Assembly: GCA_942493375.1 (NCBI GenBank)
Contig: OW818698.1
Coordinates: 2,790,001-2,854,000, forward strand
DNA: 64,000 nt
Reading direction: 5' to 3'
Source: G942493375 sp942493375
Lineage (GTDB): Bacteria; Armatimonadota; UBA5829
Every line of letters starts with the position of its first letter. Position 1 is the stretch's first letter. Below, one piece after another: positions 16,658 through 24,884 of this stretch. The notes under the pieces are model-generated. The model ran no database searches, was not told the DNA's origin, and was given only the letters and a program-made list of their open reading frames with translations. The translations under genes and the position numbers were made by a program.

Positions 16658-16903
16658 TTAAGCTGCGTTCATTGCGTCGATCTCGTCTGGGGTGTAGGTC
16701 AACAATACACCGACTACTTTGGCATCAGTCCCGAGTTTTTCCCTCAGTACGTTCCGAATCATTGTCTGTCGTTCAACGTGATCGAATCCCTCAAAACCCG
16801 TCCAGATAGCTGTGCCAGATATACGCTCGTCTGACAATATCTCAGTTTCTAGAACAATACCCGGGAAAGTAGCTTCTAGTAATTCCTTCACTTCTTGTTC
16901 CAT
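16658..16903 (-). CDS. small partner protein of the HEPN gene
   Basis: 81 residues, acidic-basic mixed. The core reads SGTAIWTGFEGFDHVERQ, then IRNVLREKLG and VGVLLTYTPDE. Similar small proteins with a GF-G-H-ERQ pattern are found across bacteria and archaea without a known role. The ATG at 16903 has AAGGAG 7 bases upstream and lies inside the 3' end of the HEPN gene (16-base overlap), so the two are translationally coupled. It may be the antitoxin or cofactor of the HEPN protein, but it is not a recognisable nucleotidyltransferase. Confidence 0.65.
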   Translation of the reverse strand: MEQEVKELLEATFPGIVLETEILSDERISGTAIWTGFEGFDHVERQTMIRNVLREKLGTDAKVVGVLLTYTPDEIDAMNAA

Positions 16904-17334
16904 TGAGTTTCTCCTTCGTTGATAACCTTGTAAGCACAATCCAACATCGTTCGAGCCACTGCTTCTTTCCAATTATATCCCCGTACATTGTGCTCTGCTT
17001 TTATATTTGACATATATTGAAAGAATTGGCGTTCTGAGTAAAAACGATGGTTGCTTCTCCATCTCTGATTGACAAGTGTAAACAAGGATGAAAATAATGA
17101 TACCTGCTGAGCAGAGATCACGTTATATAGCTCCGATTCCCTCGCTAGCAATCTCAAGTCGTGCCTAGAATCAAACTCACCAGTTTTACGCTGTATCCAA
17201 GCTCGTAAATGACACTCTATGGCTAATCCAGATAAATAATGAGCTAAATAATATGACCCATTTTCAAACAGATCCTGTGCTTTCGCCAAATGTTCTCTGG
17301 CGGCCATACGATATGTTTCTTCCGTTGATGCCAT
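16888..17334 (-). CDS. HEPN domain protein
   Basis: 148 residues, all-helical. The N-terminal part YRMAAREHLAKAQDLFENG then YYLAHYLSGLAIECHLRAWI matches the HEPN helices that dock substrates or partners. The Rx4-6H RNase motif of toxic HEPN proteins is uncertain: RHDLRLLA and RSNHRFYS hold Arg/His pairs but not in exact spacing. The ATG at 17334 has GGTGGGA upstream; a GTG at 17346 is inferior. Candidate toxin or accessory subunit of a two-gene module with its overlapping small partner. Confidence 0.7.
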   Translation of the reverse strand: MASTEETYRMAAREHLAKAQDLFENGSYYLAHYLSGLAIECHLRAWIQRKTGEFDSRHDLRLLARESELYNVISAQQVSLFSSLFTLVNQRWRSNHRFYSERQFFQYMSNIKAEHNVRGYNWKEAVARTMLDCAYKVINEGETQWNKK

Positions 17335-17361
17335 GAAAGTTCCCACCTTTCACTACTTAAT

Positions 17362-17370
17362 ATTATACCA
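17362..17370 (-). promoter_or_regulatory. extended -10 promoter of the HEPN module
   Basis: On the - strand this reads TGGTATAAT, a perfect extended -10 box, 27 bases before the ATG at 17334. The -35 region is poor, as is usual for extended -10 promoters. Confidence 0.55.
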
Positions 17371-17433
17371 ACTTATTATCCGAAAACTATCAGTTTACGG
17401 CCAGTTTCTCACAAACACCAAAAGCTCCTGTAG

Positions 17434-17462
17434 ATCCGACCGATCAGTCAGATCGGTCGGAT
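17434..17462. terminator. GATC-rich hairpin family copy 3
   Basis: ATCCGACCGATC (17434-17445) and GATCGGTCGGAT (17451-17462) pair perfectly over 12 bp with a 5-base loop. It follows the stop codon of the - strand DUF4838 gene. Confidence 0.65.
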
Positions 17463-17474
17463 TGGTCTTATTCT

Positions 17475-19325
17475 TTACTTTACTACAACCTGGCGCATTC
17501 TAGTCATGAATGGTTCGAAGTCTGGGGCACCTTCGGCGAGGTGGGTCAGGTTTTCTCTTCGAGCTACTTTTTCGAACTTGTCCAGTGTTTCTTTGAATGC
17601 TGCAGGATCGGATGGTTTGCCTGCTTTCTGGGCTACATCGTATTCCTGGAGGAGCTGGGCATATAGGACCTGCAGTTCGCATTCCTCTACTCTTTGCAGA
17701 ACTTCTCCATCGTCGGCTGCGGCTTCGGCTCTTGCAAAACAGGCTTTAGCTTGATTCATGAAGTCCTGGTCGAATAAATTCATTGTGTAGCGGATGCCAC
17801 CTTCGGGCTTTTTGAGTTTGCCATGATGTTCTTTTTCCCAGAGGTTCCAAACAAGCTCCTGGTAGTCCCAGACTGCATCAGCAGCCTTTCCATAATATCC
17901 ATATACAAAATCCTGCATAAGGGCTCTGGTGTCAAGCTTGGGATTCCAAAGTTGCTTAGCCCAGACCCAGCATCTCATTGGACCATCAGATGTGCCGAAG
18001 CTCTGGTAGTTACCCTGCAGCATAACACCTCTGGCATTATGGGCATGGAAGAACCTGATACTGTCGGTTACAACCTGCCAGTTGGGCATTGGGGCAGCAT
18101 AGTGGCTGTAATTGCAGGTATAATCCCATATATTGATATTAGCTCCCATTGCAGCCCAGTCTTTCATAGCTTTTTGGAACTTCTCGGTCTCTTCTATCTT
18201 CAGGAAAGGCTCTGACCAGGCACTGCTGTCTGTGCATAATTGGATTGCTACGTTTTCACGCGGTTTTACAGTCTTTGGAGCTACAAATGTATCCAGGTAG
18301 GCAAGGGTCGATATTCGGACTTTTGGAAAATCTTTCCCTACTTCATCCGATAACGCATTTACAAATTTCAGAAGAGGCGCTGCAAGAGTGCCTTCTTTGT
18401 CGGCTTCAGCCCTGCATTGTGCACAGGCACAGCACGGCCAACCATCATTTTGCGATACACTTATAATCCGCGCGTCAGGTTTGCTTTTTAATATGTTCTT
18501 GACGCTCTCTATGGCAATTTTTAATGAATCCGGATTTGACACACAGAGTTGATTAGGGTTTCTCGCTCCATTATTCTCGGAAAAGTATTCAGGATGCGAT
18601 GCAAAATATTTATCGGGTGGAACCAATGCAGCAAAGGTATGCACAAACAATGCATAAGACATGTGTCCGCCCCATTCTGCAGGAACCGGAGCATTGGGGG
18701 AGTTCGTCCGGTTGCGCAGAGACCAGGTGCCATCGAATGCATCGTGATAATACGGGTCTCTTATCTCCAGTGCCGGGACAAATGTGCGACTTGTGGGTTT
18801 GAATTTAAGGGTTGGTCTGTTTGGTATCAATCTGGCTGATCTGGAGTACCATCTGCATCCCAGGTCTTCCTCAAGCAATGCATACACAGCATTGATCGGT
18901 CCGCGTTCGCTGCCTCCGGTAAGTATAAGGTTGCCACTTCTATTGGCGATTGAGACACCTTCATCCATTAATTTTGGATTGGTTGTCTTGATACCGAGAG
19001 AGGCGGAAAGTTTGGTGCGGCCAATGCTGATGACTTTTGCTTTTCGGGCTCTTGGTGTGCCCTCGGAGACAATATCAAACTGTGCACTGGTCATCTCCTC
19101 CAACCACTGTGCCAAGTCTTTAGCGGCTTTGGTCTCCATTGTTGAAGGTTTAGCAGGTAGCAATATCTGGAAGAGGGCTTTTCCACCCTTAGCCAGAGTT
19201 ATCTCGGGCATTGACAATCCCTGGGGCTTTAGCGCGTTTTTCCAGGCCTTATTCGGCGCTGCAGAATAGGCTGAAATGCTCAGTACCATCAAACATAGTA
19301 CTGTCATTAAGAAAGTGAGTTTCAT
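17475..19325 (-). CDS. secreted DUF4838 protein (glycosidase-like)
   Basis: 616 residues with a signal peptide (residues 1-21, ending YSAA). The N-terminal domain contains GPINAVYALLEEDLGCRWYS, the signature of the alpha-glucuronidase/GH20-type N-terminal domain, and the large middle part around CACAQCRAE and NIWDYTCNYSHY is DUF4838. The family is associated with polysaccharide breakdown; no activity can be assigned. The ATG at 19325 has GGAGG 7 bases upstream; the frame continues upstream through the divergent lepA start but this extension is not plausible. Single gene facing away from lepA. Confidence 0.82.
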   Translation of the reverse strand: MKLTFLMTVLCLMVLSISAYSAAPNKAWKNALKPQGLSMPEITLAKGGKALFQILLPAKPSTMETKAAKDLAQWLEEMTSAQFDIVSEGTPRARKAKVISIGRTKLSASLGIKTTNPKLMDEGVSIANRSGNLILTGGSERGPINAVYALLEEDLGCRWYSRSARLIPNRPTLKFKPTSRTFVPALEIRDPYYHDAFDGTWSLRNRTNSPNAPVPAEWGGHMSYALFVHTFAALVPPDKYFASHPEYFSENNGARNPNQLCVSNPDSLKIAIESVKNILKSKPDARIISVSQNDGWPCCACAQCRAEADKEGTLAAPLLKFVNALSDEVGKDFPKVRISTLAYLDTFVAPKTVKPRENVAIQLCTDSSAWSEPFLKIEETEKFQKAMKDWAAMGANINIWDYTCNYSHYAAPMPNWQVVTDSIRFFHAHNARGVMLQGNYQSFGTSDGPMRCWVWAKQLWNPKLDTRALMQDFVYGYYGKAADAVWDYQELVWNLWEKEHHGKLKKPEGGIRYTMNLFDQDFMNQAKACFARAEAAADDGEVLQRVEECELQVLYAQLLQEYDVAQKAGKPSDPAAFKETLDKFEKVARRENLTHLAEGAPDFEPFMTRMRQVVVK

Positions 19326-19377
19326 TAAACAACCTCCGGTATTCCCCTTAACGCGGGGTTCTGGTAAAATATACTTG

Positions 19378-21192
19378 ATGGAAAACAAGCAATCAAGTAT
19401 CAGGAACTTCTGTATTATAGCGCATATTGACCATGGTAAGTCTACGTTGGCCGACAGAATTCTGCAACGCACGGGTGCGATTGAGGATCGCGAGATGCGT
19501 GAGCAGGTTTTAGACGGTATGGACTTGGAGCGCGAACGCGGCATTACTATAAAAATGACAGCCGTAAGATTGGCTTATACGGCAAAAGACGGCCGCACTT
19601 ATGAGCTCAATTTAATCGACACTCCAGGCCATGTAGATTTTAGTTATGAAGTATCGCGCTCACTCGCCGCCTGCGAAGGGGCAATATTGGTAGTCGACGC
19701 CTGCCAGGGTGTTGAAGCCCAGACACTCGCCAACACCAATATGGCAATGAACCACAATCTGGAAATTATCCCGGTAATCAACAAGATCGATCTGGATATG
19801 GCTGACCCTGAAAGAGTCAGAGAAGAGATTGAAAATGTATTGATGGTGGATGCTTCGGATGCAATCCTGGCCAGCGCCCGTACAGGCGTAGGAACAGATG
19901 AGGTTCTCGAAGCCATAGTTAACCGGATCCCTCCACCCTCTGGAGACCCTGATGGTCCGCTGCGTGCGTTGATATTCGATTCCCATTTTGACCAATACCT
20001 TGGGGTAGTGGCTTATATAAGGGTAGTAGACGGTAGTATTGCTCCGGGGATGAAGATCCGGATGATGTCAACCGGCAGCGACTTTGAAGTTACTGGAGTC
20101 GGTGTATTCGCGCCGCAGATGAAGTCAATAGAATCTCTCAATCCGGGTGAAGTCGGATATTTCACTGCCGGTATGAAAAATGTTGGCGACACAAGAGTTG
20201 GTGACACACTGACAGATTCTTCAAGACCTGCTGCAGAACCGTTACATGGCTATCGCGAAGCCCGGCCTATGGTATTCTCGGGTCTATTCCCGATAGAACT
20301 CAGCCAGTATCCGGCTCTCAAAGAAGCGCTACTGAGACTTCAGTTAAATGATGCTGCGTTAATTTATCAACCTGAGAGCTCTGCTGCACTTGGATTCGGA
20401 TTCCGGTGCGGGTTCCTGGGGTTGTTGCACTCGGAGATAGTGCAGGAGAGGCTTGAGCGAGAGTTCAATCTGAACCTCATAGCAACTGCTCCCAGCGTTA
20501 TCTATCGGATCACCAAATCCAATGGCGATGTCATAGAAATAGACAACCCGAATGACCTTCCGGAGCCGACGGAAATAGATTTCGTCGAAGAACCATTTGT
20601 GGATGCCTGCGTGATGGTCCCCAGGGATTATGTTGGAGTTACAATCGAGTTGTGTAAGGAACGCAGGGGTATCTATGTCGATATGGAATACCCGACACCT
20701 GAAAGGGTAATGGTACGTTATAAGCTGCCTTTGGCGGAGATCCTGATGGACTTCTTCGATTCATTGAAGAGCCGCACGCGAGGTTATGCAAGCTTTGATT
20801 ATGAGTTCACAGGGTATGAAAGATCATCGGTTGCAAAACTCAATGTATTGCTCAATGGGGAACCTGTTGATGCCTTGAGTTTTATCACTCATAGAGACCG
20901 GGCATATACTCGAGCTAAAGTGCTGGTTGAAAGGCTCCGGGATGTTATTCCCCGCCAGCAGTATGAGGTAAGAGTGCAGGCTGCACTTGGAGCGAAGATC
21001 ATCGCAGCGGCAACGGTCAAACCTTACCGCAAGAACGTTATTGCAAAGTGCTACGGTGGAGACATATCCAGAAAGCGCAAACTCCTTGAGAAGCAAAAAG
21101 AAGGTAAGAAGCGGATGAAATCCATCGGAAACGTGGAAATACCGCAAGAAGCTTTCATGAGCGTCCTCAAGATCGGCGACGACAAGCCATGA
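19378..21192 (+). CDS. lepA: elongation factor 4 (LepA)
   Basis: 604 residues, full length. A translational GTPase that acts on stalled or mistranslocated ribosomes. G1 AHIDHGKSTL, G3 DTPGHVDF and G4 NKID are present, and the LepA-specific C-terminal domain is intact (YRKNVIAKCYGGDISRKRKL, then KRMKSIGNVEIPQEAF). The ATG at 19378 gives the standard N-terminus (ENKQSSIRNFCIIAHID); there is no clear ribosome binding site, and TAAAAT lies 9 bases before it, so a leaderless message is possible. The stop overlaps the lipA start as ATGA. Confidence 0.97.
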   Translation: MENKQSSIRNFCIIAHIDHGKSTLADRILQRTGAIEDREMREQVLDGMDLERERGITIKMTAVRLAYTAKDGRTYELNLIDTPGHVDFSYEVSRSLAACEGAILVVDACQGVEAQTLANTNMAMNHNLEIIPVINKIDLDMADPERVREEIENVLMVDASDAILASARTGVGTDEVLEAIVNRIPPPSGDPDGPLRALIFDSHFDQYLGVVAYIRVVDGSIAPGMKIRMMSTGSDFEVTGVGVFAPQMKSIESLNPGEVGYFTAGMKNVGDTRVGDTLTDSSRPAAEPLHGYREARPMVFSGLFPIELSQYPALKEALLRLQLNDAALIYQPESSAALGFGFRCGFLGLLHSEIVQERLEREFNLNLIATAPSVIYRITKSNGDVIEIDNPNDLPEPTEIDFVEEPFVDACVMVPRDYVGVTIELCKERRGIYVDMEYPTPERVMVRYKLPLAEILMDFFDSLKSRTRGYASFDYEFTGYERSSVAKLNVLLNGEPVDALSFITHRDRAYTRAKVLVERLRDVIPRQQYEVRVQAALGAKIIAAATVKPYRKNVIAKCYGGDISRKRKLLEKQKEGKKRMKSIGNVEIPQEAFMSVLKIGDDKP

Positions 21193-22037
21193 GCACCCTC
21201 CCAAAACCCAAATGGATTAGAGCGAAAGCACCAACGGGTGAAATATACGAAGAAGTTAAGAGCCTGGTGGAATCCGCCAGGCTTCATACCGTGTGTCAGA
21301 GCGCCAATTGTCCCAACATAGGTGAATGCTGGAGAGAGAAAACGGCTACGTTTATGATCCTCGGCAGCACCTGCACCAGGAACTGCCGGTTTTGCGCAGT
21401 AGACACAGGAGTTCCGGGTTGTGTGGACGAAGATGAGCCCGCGAGAGTAGCTGAGGCAGTAGCTTATCTTGGACTTCGCTACGCGGTTATCACCAGTGTC
21501 ACCAGAGATGATCAACCGGACGGCGGTGCCCATATCTTCGCTGAAACCATTGCCCGGATTCATCAGCTTCAACCTTACTGTAAAGTAGAAGTCCTCATAC
21601 CGGATTTCAAAGGCAGTTCCGAAGCCCTGAAAACTGTCCTGGACGCTCAACCATATGTACTCAACCACAACATAGAGACAGTTGAACGCTGCTATCCATC
21701 AATTAGGCCGCAGGCAATATACCGGCGCAGTCTGGATTTATTGAAAAAGAGTAAACAAATTGCCCCTGATATTCTTACAAAGAGTGGTATCATGGTAGGT
21801 GTCGGCGAGACTTCGAATGAACTATTAGCTGCGATGAAGGATCTCAGAGAATCTGGATGTGATTTACTTACGATCGGACAGTACCTGTCTCCGTCGGCAA
21901 AACACCATCCGGTCGAGAGATATTATACACCTGAGGAGTTTGACCAGCTTAGGGATGAAGCTATTCAGATGGGATTTACTCACGCTGAGTGCGGGCCTCT
22001 GGTGCGGAGTTCTTATCACGCTGATAAGGCTGGGTGA
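21189..22037 (+). CDS. lipA: lipoyl synthase
   Basis: 282 residues, usual length. A radical SAM enzyme that inserts two sulfurs into octanoyl groups on lipoyl domains. The auxiliary cluster motif CPNIGEC and the radical SAM motif CTRNCRFC (CxxxCxxC) are both present, followed by AVDTG and the C-terminal RSSYHAD tail that contributes the conserved RSSY. It overlaps lepA by four bases (ATGA), so the two are translationally coupled although functionally unrelated. No lipB or ligase gene is nearby. Confidence 0.96.
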   Translation: MSTLPKPKWIRAKAPTGEIYEEVKSLVESARLHTVCQSANCPNIGECWREKTATFMILGSTCTRNCRFCAVDTGVPGCVDEDEPARVAEAVAYLGLRYAVITSVTRDDQPDGGAHIFAETIARIHQLQPYCKVEVLIPDFKGSSEALKTVLDAQPYVLNHNIETVERCYPSIRPQAIYRRSLDLLKKSKQIAPDILTKSGIMVGVGETSNELLAAMKDLRESGCDLLTIGQYLSPSAKHHPVERYYTPEEFDQLRDEAIQMGFTHAECGPLVRSSYHADKAG

Positions 22038-22117
22038 TTTAGTTATTATTCACTAGTTCCCATCCCCCAAACTCTTCAAATAGGGAATAGGTAGTCCTGG
22101 TCTCTAAGGAGCCTTAA

Positions 22118-22492
22118 ATGTCTTGGAAAGCTGAACCTAAGGTATTGTTTTTGGATGATGAGCAAGAACGTGCTGAACGCTTCTTACAGATAAATCCTAA
22201 TGCTGCGTGGGTAAAGACTGCCCATGAGTGTATCGATATGCTCAAAGATTCGTGGGATATAGTTTCGCTGGATCATGACTTGGGTGGGGAGAGATATGTT
22301 GATTCAGACAGAGTGGACTGTGGGATGGAAGTAGTCCGCTGGCTTTCTGAGAATAAACCAGAACATCTCAAACGGACCCACTTTGTTGTCCACTCATTGA
22401 ATGCAGATGCCGCCCTAGATATGTTAAATTTGTTGAAAGCTTCCGGGTATAAGTGTACTTATAGGCCTTTTATTTCTTTGGATCTGGGCTGA
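22118..22492 (+). CDS. cyclic-phosphate-processing receiver domain protein
   Basis: 124 residues, a stand-alone receiver-like fold. LFLDDEQER at the N-terminus gives the acidic pair, and WDIVSLDHDLGG gives the central DHD motif that distinguishes the cyclic-phosphate-processing receiver (cREC) family from ordinary response regulators; THFVVHSLN provides the later His. These proteins are often in phage or RNA-repair settings and are thought to act on nucleotide or RNA cyclic phosphates. AAGGAG precedes the ATG. It is isolated here, without kinase, ligase or polymerase partners. Confidence 0.72.
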   Translation: MSWKAEPKVLFLDDEQERAERFLQINPNAAWVKTAHECIDMLKDSWDIVSLDHDLGGERYVDSDRVDCGMEVVRWLSENKPEHLKRTHFVVHSLNADAALDMLNLLKASGYKCTYRPFISLDLG

Positions 22493-22523
22493 GGTTTGGG
22501 TTGTGACTTCGGAATTAGCTGGT

Positions 22524-22594
22524 CCGCTTTATTCACCAAGCTTCGCTTTTGGTCGGCAGTAGGAACAAAAGCTGAGTCAATCATGAATAATGCG
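22524..22594. repeat. long palindromic dispersed element, copy 2 (degraded)
   Basis: CCGCTTTATTCACCAAGCTT... at 22524-22550 faces AAAAGCTGAGTCAATCATGA...ATAATGCGG at 22567-22594. The ends match the palindrome at 525-592 (ATGAATAATGCG) and the loop keeps GGTCGGCAGT. It lies in the 225-base gap between the receiver gene and the fumarase operon, where nothing else is recognised. Confidence 0.6.
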
Positions 22595-22717
22595 GACTGG
22601 TGCATCGGCATCGACACTCCGGGGATGATGAGTTGTTAACTGCCCTTTTCAAGCGTGCTCCCCTTCGTTCTGATACCGATGCATTCAACCGAATTGTTGG
22701 TAGTGCTTCGCAATAGC

Positions 22718-23251
22718 TCATTTAATGCGTTTACGGTAGAAGTCTCCACCTTTTGTATCGTTTATTACTATCAGGGGAAGCTTGTCTACTACCAGTTTAT
22801 GTATAGCTTCACAGCCAAGATCCGCATAGGCGACGACTTCACAGGAGACTACCCGCTTTGCAAGTAATGCAGCAGCTCCACCAGTAGCTGCAAAATATAC
22901 TGCTCCGTATTGAGCTATCAAACCTACAGTTTCTTCACTCCTGATACCTTTGCCTATCATGCCCTTTAATCCCTGTTGGAGCATGACTTCAGTGAATGCG
23001 TCCATCCTACCGGATGTTGTAGGGCCTGCGGAACCGATGACACGACCGGGAGGAGCTGGAGTTGGCCCAACATAGTAGATCACCTGGCCAGCCAATTTCA
23101 CCGGCAGCTTTTCATTTCTACGGAGGGTTTCAGCCATCCGGGCATGTGCTGCATCTCTTCCGGTATATAAAACTCCGGAGAGCAGCACCTGATCACCAGC
23201 AGACAGCGATGCAATCGTCAGATCATCTAACGGGGTAAATATTTCAATCAT
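22718..23251 (-). CDS. fumarate hydratase class I, beta subunit
   Basis: 177 residues, matching the separate C-terminal subunit of two-subunit iron-sulfur fumarases and L(+)-tartrate dehydratases. Characteristic blocks are GDQVLLSGVLYTGRDAAH, YYVGPTPAPPGRVIGSAGPT and GKGIRSEE, plus YGAVYFAATGGAAAL. It starts 3 bases after the alpha subunit stop. Together they interconvert fumarate and malate with an oxygen-sensitive 4Fe-4S cluster. A tartrate dehydratase role cannot be excluded by sequence alone. Confidence 0.92.
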   Translation of the reverse strand: MIEIFTPLDDLTIASLSAGDQVLLSGVLYTGRDAAHARMAETLRRNEKLPVKLAGQVIYYVGPTPAPPGRVIGSAGPTTSGRMDAFTEVMLQQGLKGMIGKGIRSEETVGLIAQYGAVYFAATGGAAALLAKRVVSCEVVAYADLGCEAIHKLVVDKLPLIVINDTKGGDFYRKRIK

Positions 23252-23254
23252 AGT

Positions 23255-24097
23255 TTACAGCTCAATGACTTTATGGCGTGCTGCGTGGCACTGGATTGTG
23301 ATAGCCACGGGCAGGCTTGCGATATGGCAGGGATAGGACTCGACATGGACTGCCAATGCTGTGGTATCTCCACCATAACCTGATGGACCTACATTTGTTT
23401 TGTTGACCTCAGTCAATAGACGGGACTCAAGGTCGGCATCAATTTCCTTTGGATTTATGGAGCCTATAGTCCGAAGAATCGCGCGTTTTGATAATATAGC
23501 AGCCTGCTCCAGTGTTCCGCCAAGTCCAACCCCAACAATTATAGGAGGGCATGGGTTAGAACCACCCTGTATGACAGTGTCCAAGACAAATCTGACTACT
23601 CCCTCGACTCCATCAGACGGTTTCAGGACTTTGGCTACACTCATATTTTCGCAGCCCCCACCCTTTGGAACAAGCCAGATAGTTAGTTTATCACCGGGCA
23701 CGATATTGGTATGTATGACTGCTGGAGTGTTGTCATTGGTGTTTACACGAGCCAGTGGATGCGAAACAATCGACTTGCGCAGGTACCCCTGGGTGTACCC
23801 CTGCCGCACACCCTCGTTAACCGCATCAGCCAGGAATCCACCATTGAGGTGGACATCCTGACCGATATCGACAAATACAACCATCAACCCGGTGTCCTGG
23901 CAGATAGGGACATTCTCATCACGAGCTATGTCGGCGTTCTCCATTAACTGACCCAGGACACTTACAGCTGTCAGGTTGGACTCTGTTAAACAAGCACTGC
24001 ACAAGGCCTCATACACGTCTCTCGGGAGCTGAGTGCAGACCTCAACGCAGCCGCGCGCTATGCTTTCGGTTATGGTATGAACTGCTACTTCACGCAT
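23255..24097 (-). CDS. fumarate hydratase class I, alpha subunit
   Basis: 280 residues, the usual size of the separate alpha subunit. Iron-sulfur ligand cysteines are visible in PICQDTG, GGGCENMS and NPCPPII. It forms the catalytic unit with the next gene, converting fumarate to malate in the TCA cycle or in fermentative reductive branches. It begins 9 bases after the stop of an upstream unknown gene, so the order of transcription is unknown gene, alpha, beta. Confidence 0.93.
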   Translation of the reverse strand: MREVAVHTITESIARGCVEVCTQLPRDVYEALCSACLTESNLTAVSVLGQLMENADIARDENVPICQDTGLMVVFVDIGQDVHLNGGFLADAVNEGVRQGYTQGYLRKSIVSHPLARVNTNDNTPAVIHTNIVPGDKLTIWLVPKGGGCENMSVAKVLKPSDGVEGVVRFVLDTVIQGGSNPCPPIIVGVGLGGTLEQAAILSKRAILRTIGSINPKEIDADLESRLLTEVNKTNVGPSGYGGDTTALAVHVESYPCHIASLPVAITIQCHAARHKVIEL

Positions 24098-24106
24098 TTA
24101 CAGGAT

Positions 24107-24739
24107 CTATTTCAACTTTCCATCTTCTCGAAGCCGGAAGAACTCATATGCAAGCATTGCCGGTGGAACTTCACTAAGGGTAGAAAGTTTATCAAAAACT
24201 CTAGCCAGGCAGCGTTTTTCCAGTTCTGTGGAATCATTATTGTATTTCAGCCGTGTGATGCCTTCATTGATAATTCCGAATGCTTCATTCATGAACACTG
24301 CTCGTTGCTGAGCATATGTGCGGAATGGAGTATTTGAATAGCTCCGGGCGATACGTTCGGAAATCTCTTCCCAGGTCTGCTCTACCTTGCGGTCCTGATT
24401 TCGACGCTCTTCAGATTCCATTCTCTGCTGTTCAACAGTTTCGACTGACTTCTTATAGCGCTGGTAATCATCTACGGATGTGCCTTCAATCAACCGGAAT
24501 CTGACCGGTTTCTTCAGGACTTCTTTCAAGCACTGTTCAATAATCGTATGATGTTGAGCACTGCGCAAGTTGGCAGCAAGAGGGAGATCGCCTGTCTCAT
24601 ACCCGACAACAAACTCATCACCATCCAGGGCAACCCCTACCCCACGTTCCAAAGCCTTAAAAACAGTCGGTGAAACAACCCGATCCTTAACAAGCTCAGC
24701 AGCTTCCAACCATACGCGATGCACCTTAGCAGAGTCCAT
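24107..24739 (-). CDS. unknown protein with DnaA domain-I-like N-terminus
   Basis: 210 residues. Residues about 8-90 (VWLEAAELVKDRVVSPTVF, FVVGYETGDLPLAANL, then IEQCLKEVL and PVRFRLIEGTS) follow the fold pattern of DnaA domain I and related protein-interaction domains. A charged coiled-coil stretch (about 95-130) and a helical C-terminus follow. Family not certain. GAGGTGG lies upstream of the ATG. It is the first gene of the fumarase operon, which is an unexpected place for such a domain; a regulatory or chaperone role is conceivable. Confidence 0.6.
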   Translation of the reverse strand: MDSAKVHRVWLEAAELVKDRVVSPTVFKALERGVGVALDGDEFVVGYETGDLPLAANLRSAQHHTIIEQCLKEVLKKPVRFRLIEGTSVDDYQRYKKSVETVEQQRMESEERRNQDRKVEQTWEEISERIARSYSNTPFRTYAQQRAVFMNEAFGIINEGITRLKYNNDSTELEKRCLARVFDKLSTLSEVPPAMLAYEFFRLREDGKLK

Positions 24740-24884
24740 ATAACCACCTCAAACACGATTTGGGCCAGTCCTCAAACACAAGAAAGCAGACTATGCCACT
24801 ATCGGATTATAGTATTCATGAGGCCGACTGTCAATACGAGGGACAGGAAAAGAATCAATGACACTAATAATAACAAGCTGCACA

